Shown: positions 45,731-57,060 of the stretch, piece after piece
Numbering within the stretch: position 1 is the first letter of the stretch
How the letters are laid out: every line of letters begins with the position of its first letter
Origin: Pseudogymnoascus destructans
Lineage: Eukaryota > Ascomycota > Leotiomycetes > Thelebolales > Thelebolaceae
Direction of reading: 5' to 3'
Assembly (NCBI RefSeq): GCF_001641265.1
Contig: NW_020167567.1
Coordinates: 1-58,860 of the forward strand
Length of the DNA stretch: 58,860 nucleotides
Notes under the pieces: generated by a model
Database searches by the model: none
Seen by the model: the letters and a program-made list of their open reading frames with translations, nothing else
What the model was told of the DNA's origin: nothing
Translations under genes and position numbers: made by a program

Positions 45731-46351
45731 TGAGATTGTATGTTGGGTGTTCGCAAAGCAACACCCGGCGCGCTTTCCGACAATGAACTTTTGGCTTGAA
45801 GGGGGGTGAAGGAAAACAGAGAGATAGAGACAGATATATTAAGCCGTCCTTCCGCATTCCTCCCCCCTCCTCCCGATTATGGCGGGTTGTCAGCCACTCT
45901 GTCCTCGCGGGTGCGTCCAAGGACGTCTGGGTGCTGAATGTCGACGACGCTGACTGAACGAGATTGATGGGGCTAGGAAATGCGTAGAGCGTTTGTCTGT
46001 GCGAGGCGAATCTGCACTTTTGGAGAAACAAGTGTGAGAGAGATAAAAGGTGTACACGCTCCACCCATGCCCCCAACGCGTCCATATAATGCCGAGATGA
46101 AAGTCGCACGCGCGCCGCCGCCCAGACATGCAAAGGAACGCACAACAGAGATATGAAAGTTTGGTTTGTTTGTGTGTGTGTGGTGTCGCCTTGTTTCTTC
46201 CCCTGGTCCGGCGGGTTCTGGTCCGGCGAGTTGGGTTTTGGGACCAGATCAAACTGGATCTGCCGCGTAGGACGGGGATGTAATGGGTGGTGAGGACGGC
46301 ATTATACATTTCATTGCGATTTTTCCGGGTTCTCTAGAGTCATAGGGTCGA
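44871..46351. other. Intergenic region, p24 / casein kinase 3' flanks
   Basis: About 1.5 kb between converging genes. It has a C-rich stretch at 45480-45600 and a GA-rich microsatellite at 45699-45731. Open frames here are low-complexity and not supported. Confidence 0.45.
45699..45731. repeat. (GA)n microsatellite
   Basis: An imperfect GA run with one AAA interruption. Confidence 0.9.
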
Positions 46352-48017
46352 TCATCCTGCTGTCCGTTAGTCACTGTCACTGCATTTTACGTTCTGGCGC
46401 AGCGCCAACGGCCCTAGGAAGTATTGAAACTTACTACAACATATCGTCTTCAAAAACTTCTGAAACCCCTGCGGCTGCGCCTCCTCCTCCACCCGTCCAT
46501 TCCCCATCTGCTGCGCAATCATATTCGGCTGCTGCAACGTACGCTGCGGTAGGTTATTGCTCGAGTTCTGGAACTGCGCCTGCGTCGACCCCGCCGGCGT
46601 CAGCTCGCCCCCGTGCCCCGCGGCGCCGCTCGCGCGCTTCGGCGCCAGCCGTCCGGGCCCGCTTGGCTGGTCGCGGTCGCGCAGCTTCCCCAGCCCGGCC
46701 TTGGCGGGCGACGGGGGCGGGGGCTGCGCGGCGTTTAAACGGGCGGCGGTGAGGTGACCCGGGGTCGAGCCCGTCACGCGTGTCGTGCCGTGGAGCTCGC
46801 GGTTCGAGGCGCCCTGCGCGACGTTGGCTTGGTGCATTAAATGCTGGGACTGGTGCTGTTTGGTTGCCTCCCAGCCTTTGCCGTTGTTGAGCTTCATCCA
46901 GTCGTACTCGCCGTCTTCGATCTCGCCGCTGCCCTTGAGGGCTTGCGTGAAGAGGTCGCGCAGGTAGTCGTAGTCGGGGGTGTCTTCGAAGCCGAGGTTG
47001 CGCACGTAGCTGAGGTACTTGTTGAGCTCCTCCGGGAATCCGTTGCAGAGCTCGGGGATGGGCGTTGTCTGCTTCTTTTCACCGATCTTCTCGTACTTTT
47101 GCTTGTTAGTGGCGGCCTTTAGGCCTTGCCATGGTAGACCGCCACGGAGGAAGTACATGAACACATGTCCCAGGGCCTCTAAATCGTCACGGCGTGATTG
47201 CTCGCGTCCAAGATGCGTGTTGATGGACATGTAACGTGCGGTTCCGGACAGAGATTTCCGCTCACGGTATGGGATGTGCTGCTTCGTCTTCGGGTCGCGG
47301 TATTGCTTGGCCATGCCGAAGTCGACGACGTGGATGACATTGGCCGCCTTGGAGCCTGGCCTGCCAATCAGGAAGTTGTCTGGCTTGATGTCTCTGTAGA
47401 TTAAGTTCTTCTCGTGGATCGTTTGGACTCTCGACAGCTGTGCAAAAGGTTAGGGGTTGACGCGTGGCGGTGTGGTGAAGTACATACCATCTGCTTGGCC
47501 ACCATTACCACAGTCTTGATCGAGAAGCGTCTGTTGCAGTGGTCGAAGAGGTCCTCGAGGGAGGGACCTAACAGGTCGATAACGAGGATGTTGTGGAGGC
47601 CCTCCTGGCCAAAGTAGTAGACATTCGGGATGCCCGCTGTTTCATTGTCAGCCATGACAGAGTGTTGTCGAGCATGAATTGTACTCACGGCATCCAACCA
47701 AGATCTTGTATGTCCGGTACTCGTCACGCAGCTGAGGAGCATCGCTCTTGCGTGGTTCCTAAGATTGCAACATGGTCAGCGACATCAATTCGTGCGTGAG
47801 GCGGTGAAGCTCTTTAATAGACAGCCTCTGGTGTCCGTCTCTCTCCGTGCCCGCCACTCAATGGAGGTGAAAGGAGGGTGAAACGTACGAATTTGATGGC
47901 GACCTGCTGGTTGTTCAACAGGTTGGTGCCTTCGAATATGACACCAAAGGAGCCCTCTCCAATCTTCTTGCCGACGCGATAGTGCACACCGACGACATTG
48001 CTGCTGCTTGACGCCAT
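46352..48017 (-). CDS. YCK: Casein kinase I, Yck-type membrane-anchored
   Basis: Exons 48017-47889, 47758-47689, 47636-47488, 47437-46435 and probably a tiny last exon 46359-46352; 452 residues. The kinase domain (about 12-290) has the glycine loop IGEGSFGVIFEG, VAIK lysine, catalytic loop YRDIKPDNFLIG, VDFGMAKQYRDP in place of DFG, and the CK1 motif SLSGTARYMSINTHLG. The C-terminal half is Gln/Pro/Ser-rich and ends GFQKFLKTICC. The Cys-Cys pair is the palmitoylation site that holds yeast Yck1/2 at the plasma membrane. If the final 75-nt intron (GTAAGT, branch CTAAC, CAG) is spliced the protein ends CCTG; if retained it adds a 22-residue tail. Its promoter side carries a ~600-bp microsatellite. 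Confidence 0.93.
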
Positions 48018-48143
48018 TGAGGGGTTTTTTTCAAGCCGACACTCCGGATGGGAGTCGTTGTCGTTCGGGGGTGGGAGGGGGGTGGAGTGTGTTGTTTGTG
48101 TCGCTGTGTTGAGGTGGTGTTCTTTCAGGATGGGGATGTTTGG

Positions 48144-48740
48144 GGTGGTGGCAGTGGTAGTGGTGGTAGTGGTGGTAGTGGTGGTAGTGGTGGTAGTGGT
48201 GGTAGTGGTGGTAGTGGTGGTAGTGGTGGTAGTGGTGGTAGTGGTGGTAGTGGTGGTAGTGGTGGTAGTGGTGGTAGTGGTGGTAGTGGTGGTAGTGGTG
48301 GTAGTGGTGGTAGTGGTGGTAGTGGTGGTAGTGGTGGTAGTGGTGGTAGTGGTGGTAGTGGTGGTAGTGGTGGTAGTGGTGGTAGTGGTGGTAGTGGTGG
48401 TAGTGGTGGTAGTGGTGGTAGTGGTGGTAGTGGTGGTAGTGGTGGTAGTGGTGTGGTAGTGGTGGTAGTGGTAGTGGTAGTGGTAGTGGTAGTGGTAGTG
48501 GTAGTGGTAGTGGTAGTGGTAGTGGTAGTGGTAGTGGTAGTGGTAGTGGTAGTGGTAGTGGTAGTGGTAGTGGTAGTGGTAGTGGTAGTGGTAGTGGTAG
48601 TGGTAGTGGTAGTGGTAGTGGTAGTGGTAGTGGTAGTGGTAGTGGTAGTGGTAGTGGTAGTGGTAGTGGTAGTGGTAGTGGTGGTGGTGGTGGTGGTGGT
48701 AGTGGTAGTGGTGGTGGTAGTGGTAGTGGTGGTAGTGGTG
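48144..48740. repeat. Giant GGTGGTAGT / GGTAGT satellite
   Basis: A 9-nt unit GGTGGTAGT (about 30 copies, to about 48455) passes through an irregular GGTGTGG into a 6-nt unit GGTAGT (about 35 copies, to about 48680), then a GGT-rich end. It is all G/T/A on the plus strand. It starts 127 bp upstream of the casein kinase ATG. Confidence 0.95.
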
Positions 48741-48968
48741 AATGGGGGAGTCTTGGGGAGACTTGGGGGGTGTTGTCACTCTAGACACTCTAAACCTCAC
48801 TAACGTCAACTCCAGTTAGCACTCTGGCTAGCAAGTGAACAGTTGAAACGGCCGAAGCGAGAAATAGAATAGGGGGGGTGGAACCTACCAGTAGTGCTGG
48901 GCTGTTCCTACCGGAAAAACGACACGACAGTACTCCGTACACTACAGGAACTGGTAAGTTAGATATCC

Positions 48969-48975
48969 CAACAAC

Positions 48976-49036
<61 letters not shown>
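48969..49036. repeat. (CAA)n microsatellite
   Basis: About 22 CAA units with one CGA interruption. Confidence 0.95.
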
Positions 49037-49418
49037 GGGAGAAACATTTTGTCTCGGAAATTGAACTTTTTTTTGCGAGACCCAAGGCAAAGACATTTTG
49101 GTGTAGTTGTAGTTTAATTCCCCCATCAGTCAACCCAGCCCGTTATCCTATTTTTGTCTTGTCCTCTCCACCATCCAGCCTCCTCTCCAACCAGCCTCCT
49201 CTCCATCCAGCCTCCTCTTCACTGCATTTTTCTGTGTCCATCTCTCATCTTTCACCCAAACAGTTCTACCGCACCATAACCCTCCTTATCCCCCCCTTCT
49301 CCACTCGAAACATTTTTTTAAGATTACACATCACGTGTTCCCCCAATGACCCTCTAGTTACGATTTATCTGAGCCGAGAACGCATAGGTCGGTATAAGAC
49401 CCCATCATCCTCCCCCCC

Positions 49419-52400
49419 CTACACCCTCCCCCCCCTAGGTCTACACCTCAACATCTCCCTCGCCACCCCCCGTTCCCTCTCCTCAATCTCCGCCTCAATC
49501 TCCCTCAACCTCTCCGCCACATCCCTCAACCCCCTCTCTCCCTCCTCCTTCTCCCTCTTCTCCTCTTCCACACTCCGCTTCGCCAAATCCAGGGCGCCTT
49601 CGAACCATTTCCCCAGTCGTGCGTGGGTCATGTAATTGCGTAAAGTGCTGTCCTCAGAAGAGAGGTCAGAGAGGAGGGGGGCGCGAACGCCGGAGTCGAG
49701 GGAGCTGTAGCGCGTGTCGAGGGTGGGGGTGGTGGTGGAGAGGGAGGAGGGGGTGTAGATGCGGAGGCGGGAGGGGGTTTCGAAGAGGCCTGTTTCTTGT
49801 TAGCTTTTGCCCTTGTACTCTCATTACTGCACGCAAACTGCGGCGGGGGGAGGGGGAGAAGAAAAGGTAGAAAGGGGAAAAAACTCACGATCCCGAATAC
49901 ACCCCTTCAACGTCCTATACAGCGCCGTCCCCTCCAACCTCCACCTAACCTCCTCATCACTCTTCGCATCCGTATCATTAATCGCCGCCCAATCATCCCT
50001 CAACATACACCTCCTCCACACGCCCTGCTCCGCCAACTTCAACTCCTCCCCCTCCGTCGGTCCAGCAGCATTCAGCGCCAAAAGCGCATAATGGAACTCC
50101 TCCCCCCCCAACACCCCCCCTCCCTCCCCCCTACTATCCGGACCGAGGAGCGTCAACAGATCCACCACATCCAACGCCCCCATCGCCTTATGCTCAAGCA
50201 GCCAGCCTAGCTTCTCATGCAGCACCGTAGCCAACGCCGTTTTCCCGCGGAGAGAAGGGTTATCATAAACCTCGAGCGCAAGCTGTCGCTCAGCTGTATC
50301 ATCAATCGCCCCCTTCACCGCACCGCGGACATGCTTATGCACAAGTCCCTGAATCCTAATAACCTCCAACTGCGCCTCCGTCTCCCTCATCTCCTCCCCC
50401 CCCTCCGCGACCCTCAGTCCACTCGCCGCTTGCCCCGCCAATCTCGCCAGTTTCCCAATGCTGAGCTGCACTTTCTTGCTCCACAGGTCGCGTTCGCGGT
50501 GGAGGCCGAGATCGAGGAGTTCGGCTGCGGCGCGGTGGTAGTCCTTCTCCTGCGTGACCTCGTTGATCCACGAGACCTTCGCGTACTCCTTTTTGCTGCG
50601 CAGGAAGGCGGTGAGGTATTTTTGGTGCGTGTCGTTGTCGCTGAGCAGCGCGAAGAGCTCGCCTTCTTTGATGTAGTACGAGTACAGCGACTTCGCCCAC
50701 TCCATGCCGAAGAGGTCGTAGTAACCCTCTACCTGTGCTTGCAGGCGGGCGACGCGGGCTTTGAGATCCGTGGCGTCGCCGTCGGGTGCGGATTCCGTTT
50801 CGGCGATGGCTTCGTTGGTGCGTTGGATTTCCTCGACGATGAGGGGGACGAGGGTGTCGAAGACCCTGTGTTTCTCCGCTAATTCGATGCCCTCATCCAC
50901 GAGCCCAATCTCGGAGAGGTTGTAAATCTGCCCCTCCCGCACCTTGAAGTACGCGTGCTGCATCTGCAAGCCCTGGCTGTGGCGCTTCTTGTCCTCCTGG
51001 CCGAGGTACCAGCGGTACTTCTCCGTCGTGGAGCGGCAGGCGAGATCGAGCATCTCGGGGCACTCGGTACGGATCTTGTCGACGACGTCGGGGTCGGGTT
51101 GGTTTTCGCCGGCTGCGGGGGGCCAGTATTGTCGCACTATTCCGATGGCGAGATCAGTCTGCCTCTTCGCGTTATCCGCCGTATAGAGCTTGCACGTCCA
51201 CGGTTCCGGAATGTCGTTGTAGTTTTGCATAAGGATCCCGTTCTGGACATCTTCGCCCTGGAGCCCGTATAGAGCTAGGTTTTCGGTCCGGAAGTTGTAG
51301 GCGCCAGCCAAGGCCCCGATGAGGAGATCATTAGCCTCGCTGAGAAGCTCGACGATCTTGTGCTGGACGAGCTCGGACTCTTCGTACCTCAACTTTACAG
51401 CCTGGAAGGCCCAGGGAACAACCATCTCGAAGCGATGGATGTCGTGGATAAAGTAGTGGCGAACACGGTCTACCTCCCCAAATTCCTTTGACGGCATTAA
51501 CTTGTACTCCTCGTGCAGGCACTCGACGATGTCGTTCCATAAGCTGCGCTTTTGGCCGGCGGGTTTGGAGCTGATGAGGGTATCGTAGTTGCTCCATGCA
51601 CCCTTTGCACCGTTTAGTTTCTCCGCGTCCCATAGGAGCTTCCACTTCGTAAGACGGTCAAGCTCGACATTCATCTTCTTGATGTGCGTCGCGAGACTGT
51701 GCAGTGCCTGTGCCCGTACCCGTAGATTATGTTCAATCGACGCCGGGATAGAAGGAATATGCGCTGTCGTAGAACTCAAAACCTCGTGACTAAGCTGTAG
51801 GGCGGCCTGGCCAACTTCTTCGGGTGAGAATTGTATTTCTGGCCGTCCGGCGAAACTCAATGGGTTGTTCTCGAGAATGCCAAAGAATACCGCTTGGTCC
51901 AGCTTGCTCTTAGCCGTGACTTGTGGCGCCTCCCCTGCCGTAAACTTCTTCGGGTCTGTCGTGGCAATACGGATTATACCACCACCCTTCACCAGGAGAA
52001 CGACAGCTGGGAATTTGGCCTTGTGGCGCCTCGAACGGCTGTCTTCTGTGCCATGGGAGGGTGTATGTGGCTCCTCCAGCCCAGAGCCGGTAATCTCCAC
52101 ACCGGCGTCGGTCCTGAAGTCTACGACATCCTCGAAATAATTGGTTCCCGCACGGAGTTGTTGATCTGGGGATTCTGGTTCATTGACCATTGATGTCACC
52201 ACGACGGCGCGGTCAAAGACGACAAATGCTGCAACGCCTGGCTTTGGCAGATATAGTCTCGGCTTGGACGTGGATGTGCGGCTGACTGGAGTTGAATAAG
52301 AGCGGAGGTGGTGAACGTTGCTGACAATAATCTCCCTTTGACGAAGGAATACCTGCACAAGGGCGTAGTGGCAAATCCCATGCCCACCAAGAGACGTTAG

Positions 52401-53740
52401 CATGAGAAGCTCCGTGCCATTGTCGTCGCGGTATGTCAAAGCCGTTGAATCTTCCCTATCGCTGGCTTGTGGTGCGAATGAAAAGTCGAGGACTTCAAAG
52501 GACTCAAGGTCCAGGCTCTCAAGACTCTTGTCAGTGCGCTTCAACTCGTCCACAATCAACTCCCTGATATCGCCTTCTGCCTCGAGGGTATTGTGGCCGC
52601 CTCGGTGAAGACTCCAAGCTTGTAATCTGCCCTTCGAAGATGCGCTCACAATATCACGCTCTCCAGGCTTCAACGACGGACCAGCTCTAGCAGCTGCCAG
52701 GTCTCCACGCCAAGAGGAGCTGCTGAGGGCGTTCCTAATGCTTCCAAATATCCCTCCATTGCCTGCTCCGCTCGTGCCGCGCAAGAACTGGACAGATATC
52801 GCTGGTCTCCCCTGGCCGTCCCGTACGCTCATATACGCCAACCTTCCGCTGCTGAAAGATAGCAAAAAGCCAGCCGACTCGGCATTCAGGATCTGGATCA
52901 CAACCTCCCCATGCAGCAGGCCCGAAATCGTTAGCTCGACGCCATGTCGCGGTTGCTGAATGAGGTCCAGGGTGGCTGCGCTCGCGATCGACTCCCAGTA
53001 TGTGATCTTGCCGCTTGAGGGCATCACCACGACGAGGCCAGGTTCGGGAGTGCTTGCTGAGGCAGAGACTAAGGATCCGAGGGGGAGATGCTCAGATGTG
53101 TGTTTCGCTGGGTAGGGTAGGGCGAAGGTAAAGGTCTCTGGGGTCGTGGTGTTGAGAGCGTAGGGCCAGACAATGGCATGGGTGGTTGTGAGAGCGAGGG
53201 CATAGCCACTGTCGGAGTATATCGCGCCATACTGTCTACCTGTACATCGAAGGGTCAGTTCATCCTTTATTCAATCCCTAAGATATCCATACCTGTAGTC
53301 GTGGATTGTAGGCGATCTGGTAGAGCAGGAAGCCTGCTGACAGTGTAAACATCATTGCTTGTCTGTGACCCCGTTAGCATCCAACTCAGAGCTGTCAATC
53401 CAATTAAATCATTTACCAAAACCGTGCTTCCATCTCCCTTGCCAGTTCTTTCGGTAGTCTTGGGCTTCTTGCCTCTAACCGTGAGATCGCGTCTTATTGT
53501 TCCCTGAGGTTCTGCGATGCTCTCGTGCCGGGCGACCCCCGGTGCTGGCTTCTTCGCCTTGACCTCCTGCATCTCAGGGGCAGCATCGGGGACAACAAAG
53601 GTATTCTCATGTAAGCTGCTGCGTTGCCGTTTGGCTTTGGGTTGTAGCGCAATATTCTCTGAAGATGTTGGGCGCGGCCTGCGCCTGGCGTTGCGAGTAT
53701 TCGCAGCTGGAGTGCTGTTGGTCGTCGCTGGTGAAAACAT
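49419..53740 (-). CDS. NUP133: Nucleoporin Nup133
   Basis: Four exons: 53740-53417, 53362-53293, 53239-49889, 49789-49419; 4116 nt, 1371 residues. It is a scaffold subunit of the Y-shaped (Nup84/Nup107-160) complex. Residues 1-110 are basic and disordered. A seven-bladed-propeller-type region (about 120-560, e.g. DVYTVSRLPALPDRL, YGAIYSDSGYALALT, GLLHGEVVIQILNAESAGF, DIVSASSKGRLQAWSLHRGG) is followed by an alpha-solenoid (about 600-1371) with KSLYSYYIKEGELFALLSDN, YAKVSWINEV and a charged coiled-coil end. The first intron (54 nt) has a length divisible by three and no stop, so retention would be silent in frame. The last intron (99 nt, branch GCTAAC) restores the C-terminal 123 residues. Confidence 0.85.
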
Positions 53741-54749
53741 GACAAGTTTGGCCCTTTTTGAGGGTCTTGAAGTTGTTCGACTAGTGCTATTGATAGCTAG
53801 AGGATGAGGGGATTAGAGATTTCGCATTGTTTGTGTCGAGATGTCGGTGGTTGGTTCTGGTGTTTACATTGGTTTACATTGGTTTGTGTCTGGAGCTCAC
53901 AACGGAGTAATATTTCTCGTAGCCAAGCGAAACAACGCAACAAAAGTATCATCTACAACAGGCATAGCCCAATGATCCTGAACATAATAAATCGTTATCG
54001 GATATATAATTACTCTGCCATAATCAATACGATAGTATATTCTGAAATTGTTTATTTGGCATCAATTCGGATTCATTCTCCTCTTCAGTTCTGCCTCTCC
54101 ATCGCTTGTTTCCCCAAATCGTCGTCATCGTGTTACAGACCAGACAAACACACAAAACGGAGCCTCAACAACGACGCATGGACCCTCTCATAACAAAATC
54201 ATACTGGACGACCTAACACTAACCCTTTTTAGCGCCAGGCACAACCTCTTGATATATGTAATTTCCGACTACAAACAATTATTTAAATATGATGAACGGA
54301 ATTAATGAACCTAAATAGTTAAAAGACAGTAAAGCCCACATCCACATCAGCGTTCCAAGTACCATATTCGTGCCGTGGGATTATTAATGTCCATGGAGAG
54401 CCAGAATTATATAGACACTTCTAAGTAGATTAAACATGCAATACAATGGGAGTTGAAGTTTGAAGATATGCGGTAGTGACACCAAGAAAGATAATATTTA
54501 TTTATTCCTTTTGGTTGGAAACATATACCATTAGCTTCCGAAGCAACGCTATCTATCGCATCCAGCAATCCAACTATTTGCCTACTGTAGCCCTTTGTTT
54601 TTGGAGTTGAGACTCGTAGCCATAAATACAGTTCGCAGACATGACCCATCATATACCCTATATACCTCCCACACAGATACCCCCCCAAACGCCTTCGCCA
54701 AAACTTTCATCAAATCAACAAACCACGCCAGACAGACTCTAGTGTGGAT
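53741..54749. other. Intergenic region, Nup133 5' / HEM2 3'
   Basis: About 1 kb, AT-rich from 53950 on. No supported gene is seen. It contains the Nup133 promoter and the HEM2 terminator region. Confidence 0.45.
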
Positions 54750-55967
54750 CTAAGACTCCAGCCAGTCTAAGAAGCGTGGAGTGAAGTACGACACAACAAT
54801 CGTAGCACCAGCCCTCAAAATGCCCTCCGTAGACTCAAAAGCCATAGCCTTCAAATCAAAGACACCTGCCTTGGCAGCTGCATGGATCATGGCGTATTCG
54901 CCGCTGACCTGATACGCCGCGACTGGCATATCCTTCCCGATCTCCTTAGCATCGCTGATGATATCAAGGTACTGTCCAGCAGGCTTGACCATAATAATGT
55001 CCGCCCCCTCAGCAATATCTCTGTGCATCGCGCGGCGCGCCAACCCACGTCCTCCGTGGGGGAGTTGGTAGCACTTCCTGTCTCCGAACGACGGGACGGA
55101 TCCAGCTGCGTCGCGGAAGGGTCCGTATAAGCAGCCGGAGAACTTGGCAGCGTAGGACATCAAGACGACTCTGTGGGCGATACCCTCTTCGATGAGCTTG
55201 AGCTTGATAGCGCGGATACGGCCATCGTTCATGTCTGACGGAGCGACGCAGTGGGCGCCGGCCTGGGCATATGCGACAGCGACATCGGAGATACGATCAA
55301 CGGACAACTGATTGTTCAAGCTGCCGTCATCGCGGAGGATGCCGCAGTGACCGTGGGATGTGTATTCGCACAGGCAGACGTCGACGGTGATAAAGAGTTG
55401 GGGGAAGCGCTGGCGGAGAAGACGGATGGCGGCCATGACGGGGCCTTTTGGGTCGTCGGCGGAGGTGCCGAGGGCGTCTTTGGAGCCGGGGGCGAGGGGA
55501 CGCCGAAGAGGATCACGGATTTGAGGCCCTTGCGGATGAGGGGTTCGAGGTGGGGACGAGTTTGTTGATGCCGCGGCGGTGTTGGTCGGGGAGGGAGGGG
55601 ATGATGGATTCTTCGTCGTCCTGGTCAGATACGAAGAGGGGTATATGAGCATTGACTGGAGGGGGTGTTGTTAGCAATTGAAGTCAGCATTGGGTGAGTG
55701 AATGGTCGTGTGCGAACCTTTGTCAATTGTCTCTCGGCTTGCCACGAGCGGGCAAGGGGTGAGAGTATCCGCCGTGCAATTGACTCGAGATGTCTCCGGA
55801 GATGCTGACGCTGGTTGCGCAGGTGCTGGCGTATGACATCGCCCTGGAGACGTGCGATCTCCGATCATCAATGGTAGAAGAGGTTGAGGAGGGGACCGCG
55901 GGCGAGGGCGTCTATCATCATTGGCGTCCCTGAACGACAGATCTTGAACGAGGCTGGAGAACGACAT
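54750..55967 (-). CDS. HEM2: Delta-aminolevulinic acid dehydratase (porphobilinogen synthase) with five C-run shortfalls
   Basis: Exons 55967-55718 and 55655-54750 (intron 62 nt, GTTCGC..CAG, branch GCTAAC). It condenses two 5-aminolevulinate molecules in heme synthesis, in the cytosol. Family marks: MSFSSLVQDLSFRD start, LHGGYSHP, SWQAERQLTK, SMLIYP, the zinc cysteines DVCLCEYTSHGHC, and Schiff-base lysines in YAAKFSGCLYGPFRDAA and MVKPAGQYLDII. The frame is broken at C runs (G runs on +) at 55906-55908, 55756-55759, 55638-55641, 55552-55555 and 55496-55499. Each is one C shorter than the frame needs. Allowing one more base at each gives 1161 nt, 386 codons plus stop, normal for the family. 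The last three losses cancel out, so an uninterrupted frame from 55652 carries about 45 scrambled residues. Confidence 0.93.
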
Positions 55968-56290
55968 GGTGATAGTGCGAATTCGACGAGCGAGTGCAAC
56001 AGTGAAGGTATCAGGAAAGAACTTTGCAAAGACTCCGGAAAGCGTGGGGTTTAGAAAGAAGTCAGCGAACATGCATGGGGTGATGGCGAAAAAATGTCGT
56101 CGGTGACAGCCGCACTCATGGGGTTACAGACGGACGGCGAGTGCGGCATGAAGTTGCCGGGCTGGCACGCTTGTTTTGGAATTCACCACATTTTAATTGG
56201 CCGAGGTTTCCGAAAGTCCAAACATTTTTCATACCGTAATCGTCAGATCCGCCTGGTCGCTTCGCTCCCAGTCGGAATAAGCAAGTTGGG
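55968..56290. other. Upstream region of HEM2
   Basis: About 320 bp of presumed promoter. No recognised element is seen. Confidence 0.4.
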
Positions 56291-56350
56291 ACAGTATTAC
56301 TATATTTAAAGTGGTCGCTAAACCTACCACTTTAAATATAGTAATACTGT
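56291..56350. repeat. Perfect 25-bp inverted repeat with 10-nt loop
   Basis: The left arm at 56291-56315 (ACAGTATTACTATATTTAAA + GTGGT) is the exact reverse complement of 56326-56350. The loop is CGCTAAACCT. It looks like two terminal inverted repeats set head to head, or a minimal MITE. Confidence 0.9.
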
Positions 56351-57043
56351 ATAACGTAAGTCGTGGCGTAACGGTGGCATGGCGTAACGCGGTGGAATTT
56401 CGAAGAGAACATAACAAATCTATAAATTTAACTACAATCAACGATAATACATGATCCACCGTCGCTCTCAGATTGTTCCCCTGCTTCTTCCTCAATATAC
56501 TCGTCAATTTAAATGTCTGAGGAGGCGTGCTTATCCTTTGTTTTGCGCTTTTTCTTACTTGGTTATGTGTCGCCTTTTCCGCCTACACAATTCTTGCGTA
56601 GAAACATGAAAGTGGCCCTTCAGAATAACCCTTTTCCCCTCCATACGTACCGTACCGTACGTCGCTTTATAACTGATCCAGGTTGTTGGCATAGAGTTGT
56701 GGACAATGCTAGGTGCTAGAAGTTGCTCTGACGCAACTGTGAGTTTTTGGATGTACGTCCGCACCGGTGTTGACAGCACCCCACCACCATTAATCGTCGT
56801 GTAAGGAGCGCATTTGCAGAGCATAAGGTCATCCCATCTGGGGTGGAGCTGTTGATAAAGACTCGGGTCAAAAATATCATACTGATGTGGTGTTTTGGTC
56901 GAGCAGCGTACGCAATGCTCGCTGGGGATTAAAAGGAAGCAAGCCAGCGCCACAGTATGCTGACTCAATGTTCTGATGGTTTCATATATCAAGCCGTGCC
57001 TGGATGTATGCCTCCATCCATTCATACTTCTGTATGCACGCAA
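56351..57043 (-). pseudogene. Unrecognised decayed ORF, possibly the C-terminal end of a transposon protein
   Basis: A 162-codon frame runs from 57043 to 56555 on the minus strand. It is followed, in another frame and past stops, by a charged tail (SKKKRKTKDKHASSD, then DEYIEEEAGEQSESDGG) down to about 56440. That basic-then-acidic tail next to a terminal-repeat-like hairpin suits a mobile-element protein. I recognise no catalytic motif and do not assign a family. Confidence 0.35.
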
Positions 57044-57060
57044 GTTGCGCTTGGTTGAGT

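Larger units (their letters stand above)
48018..49418. other. Upstream region of casein kinase gene with stacked simple repeats
   Basis: 1.4 kb between the casein kinase start and the Nup133 stop. It is dominated by the two repeat tracts listed separately. Frames reading poly-Val, Gly-Ser-Gly, Thr or His-Tyr are products of these repeats. A pyrimidine-rich stretch lies at 49150-49450. Confidence 0.7.

Noticed and set aside
48000..48810. Long open frames across the satellite (poly-Val, Gly-Ser-Gly, poly-Thr, His-Tyr)
   Set aside because: They only reflect a repeat whose unit length is a multiple of three; there is no unique coding sequence apart from the first kinase exon at one end.
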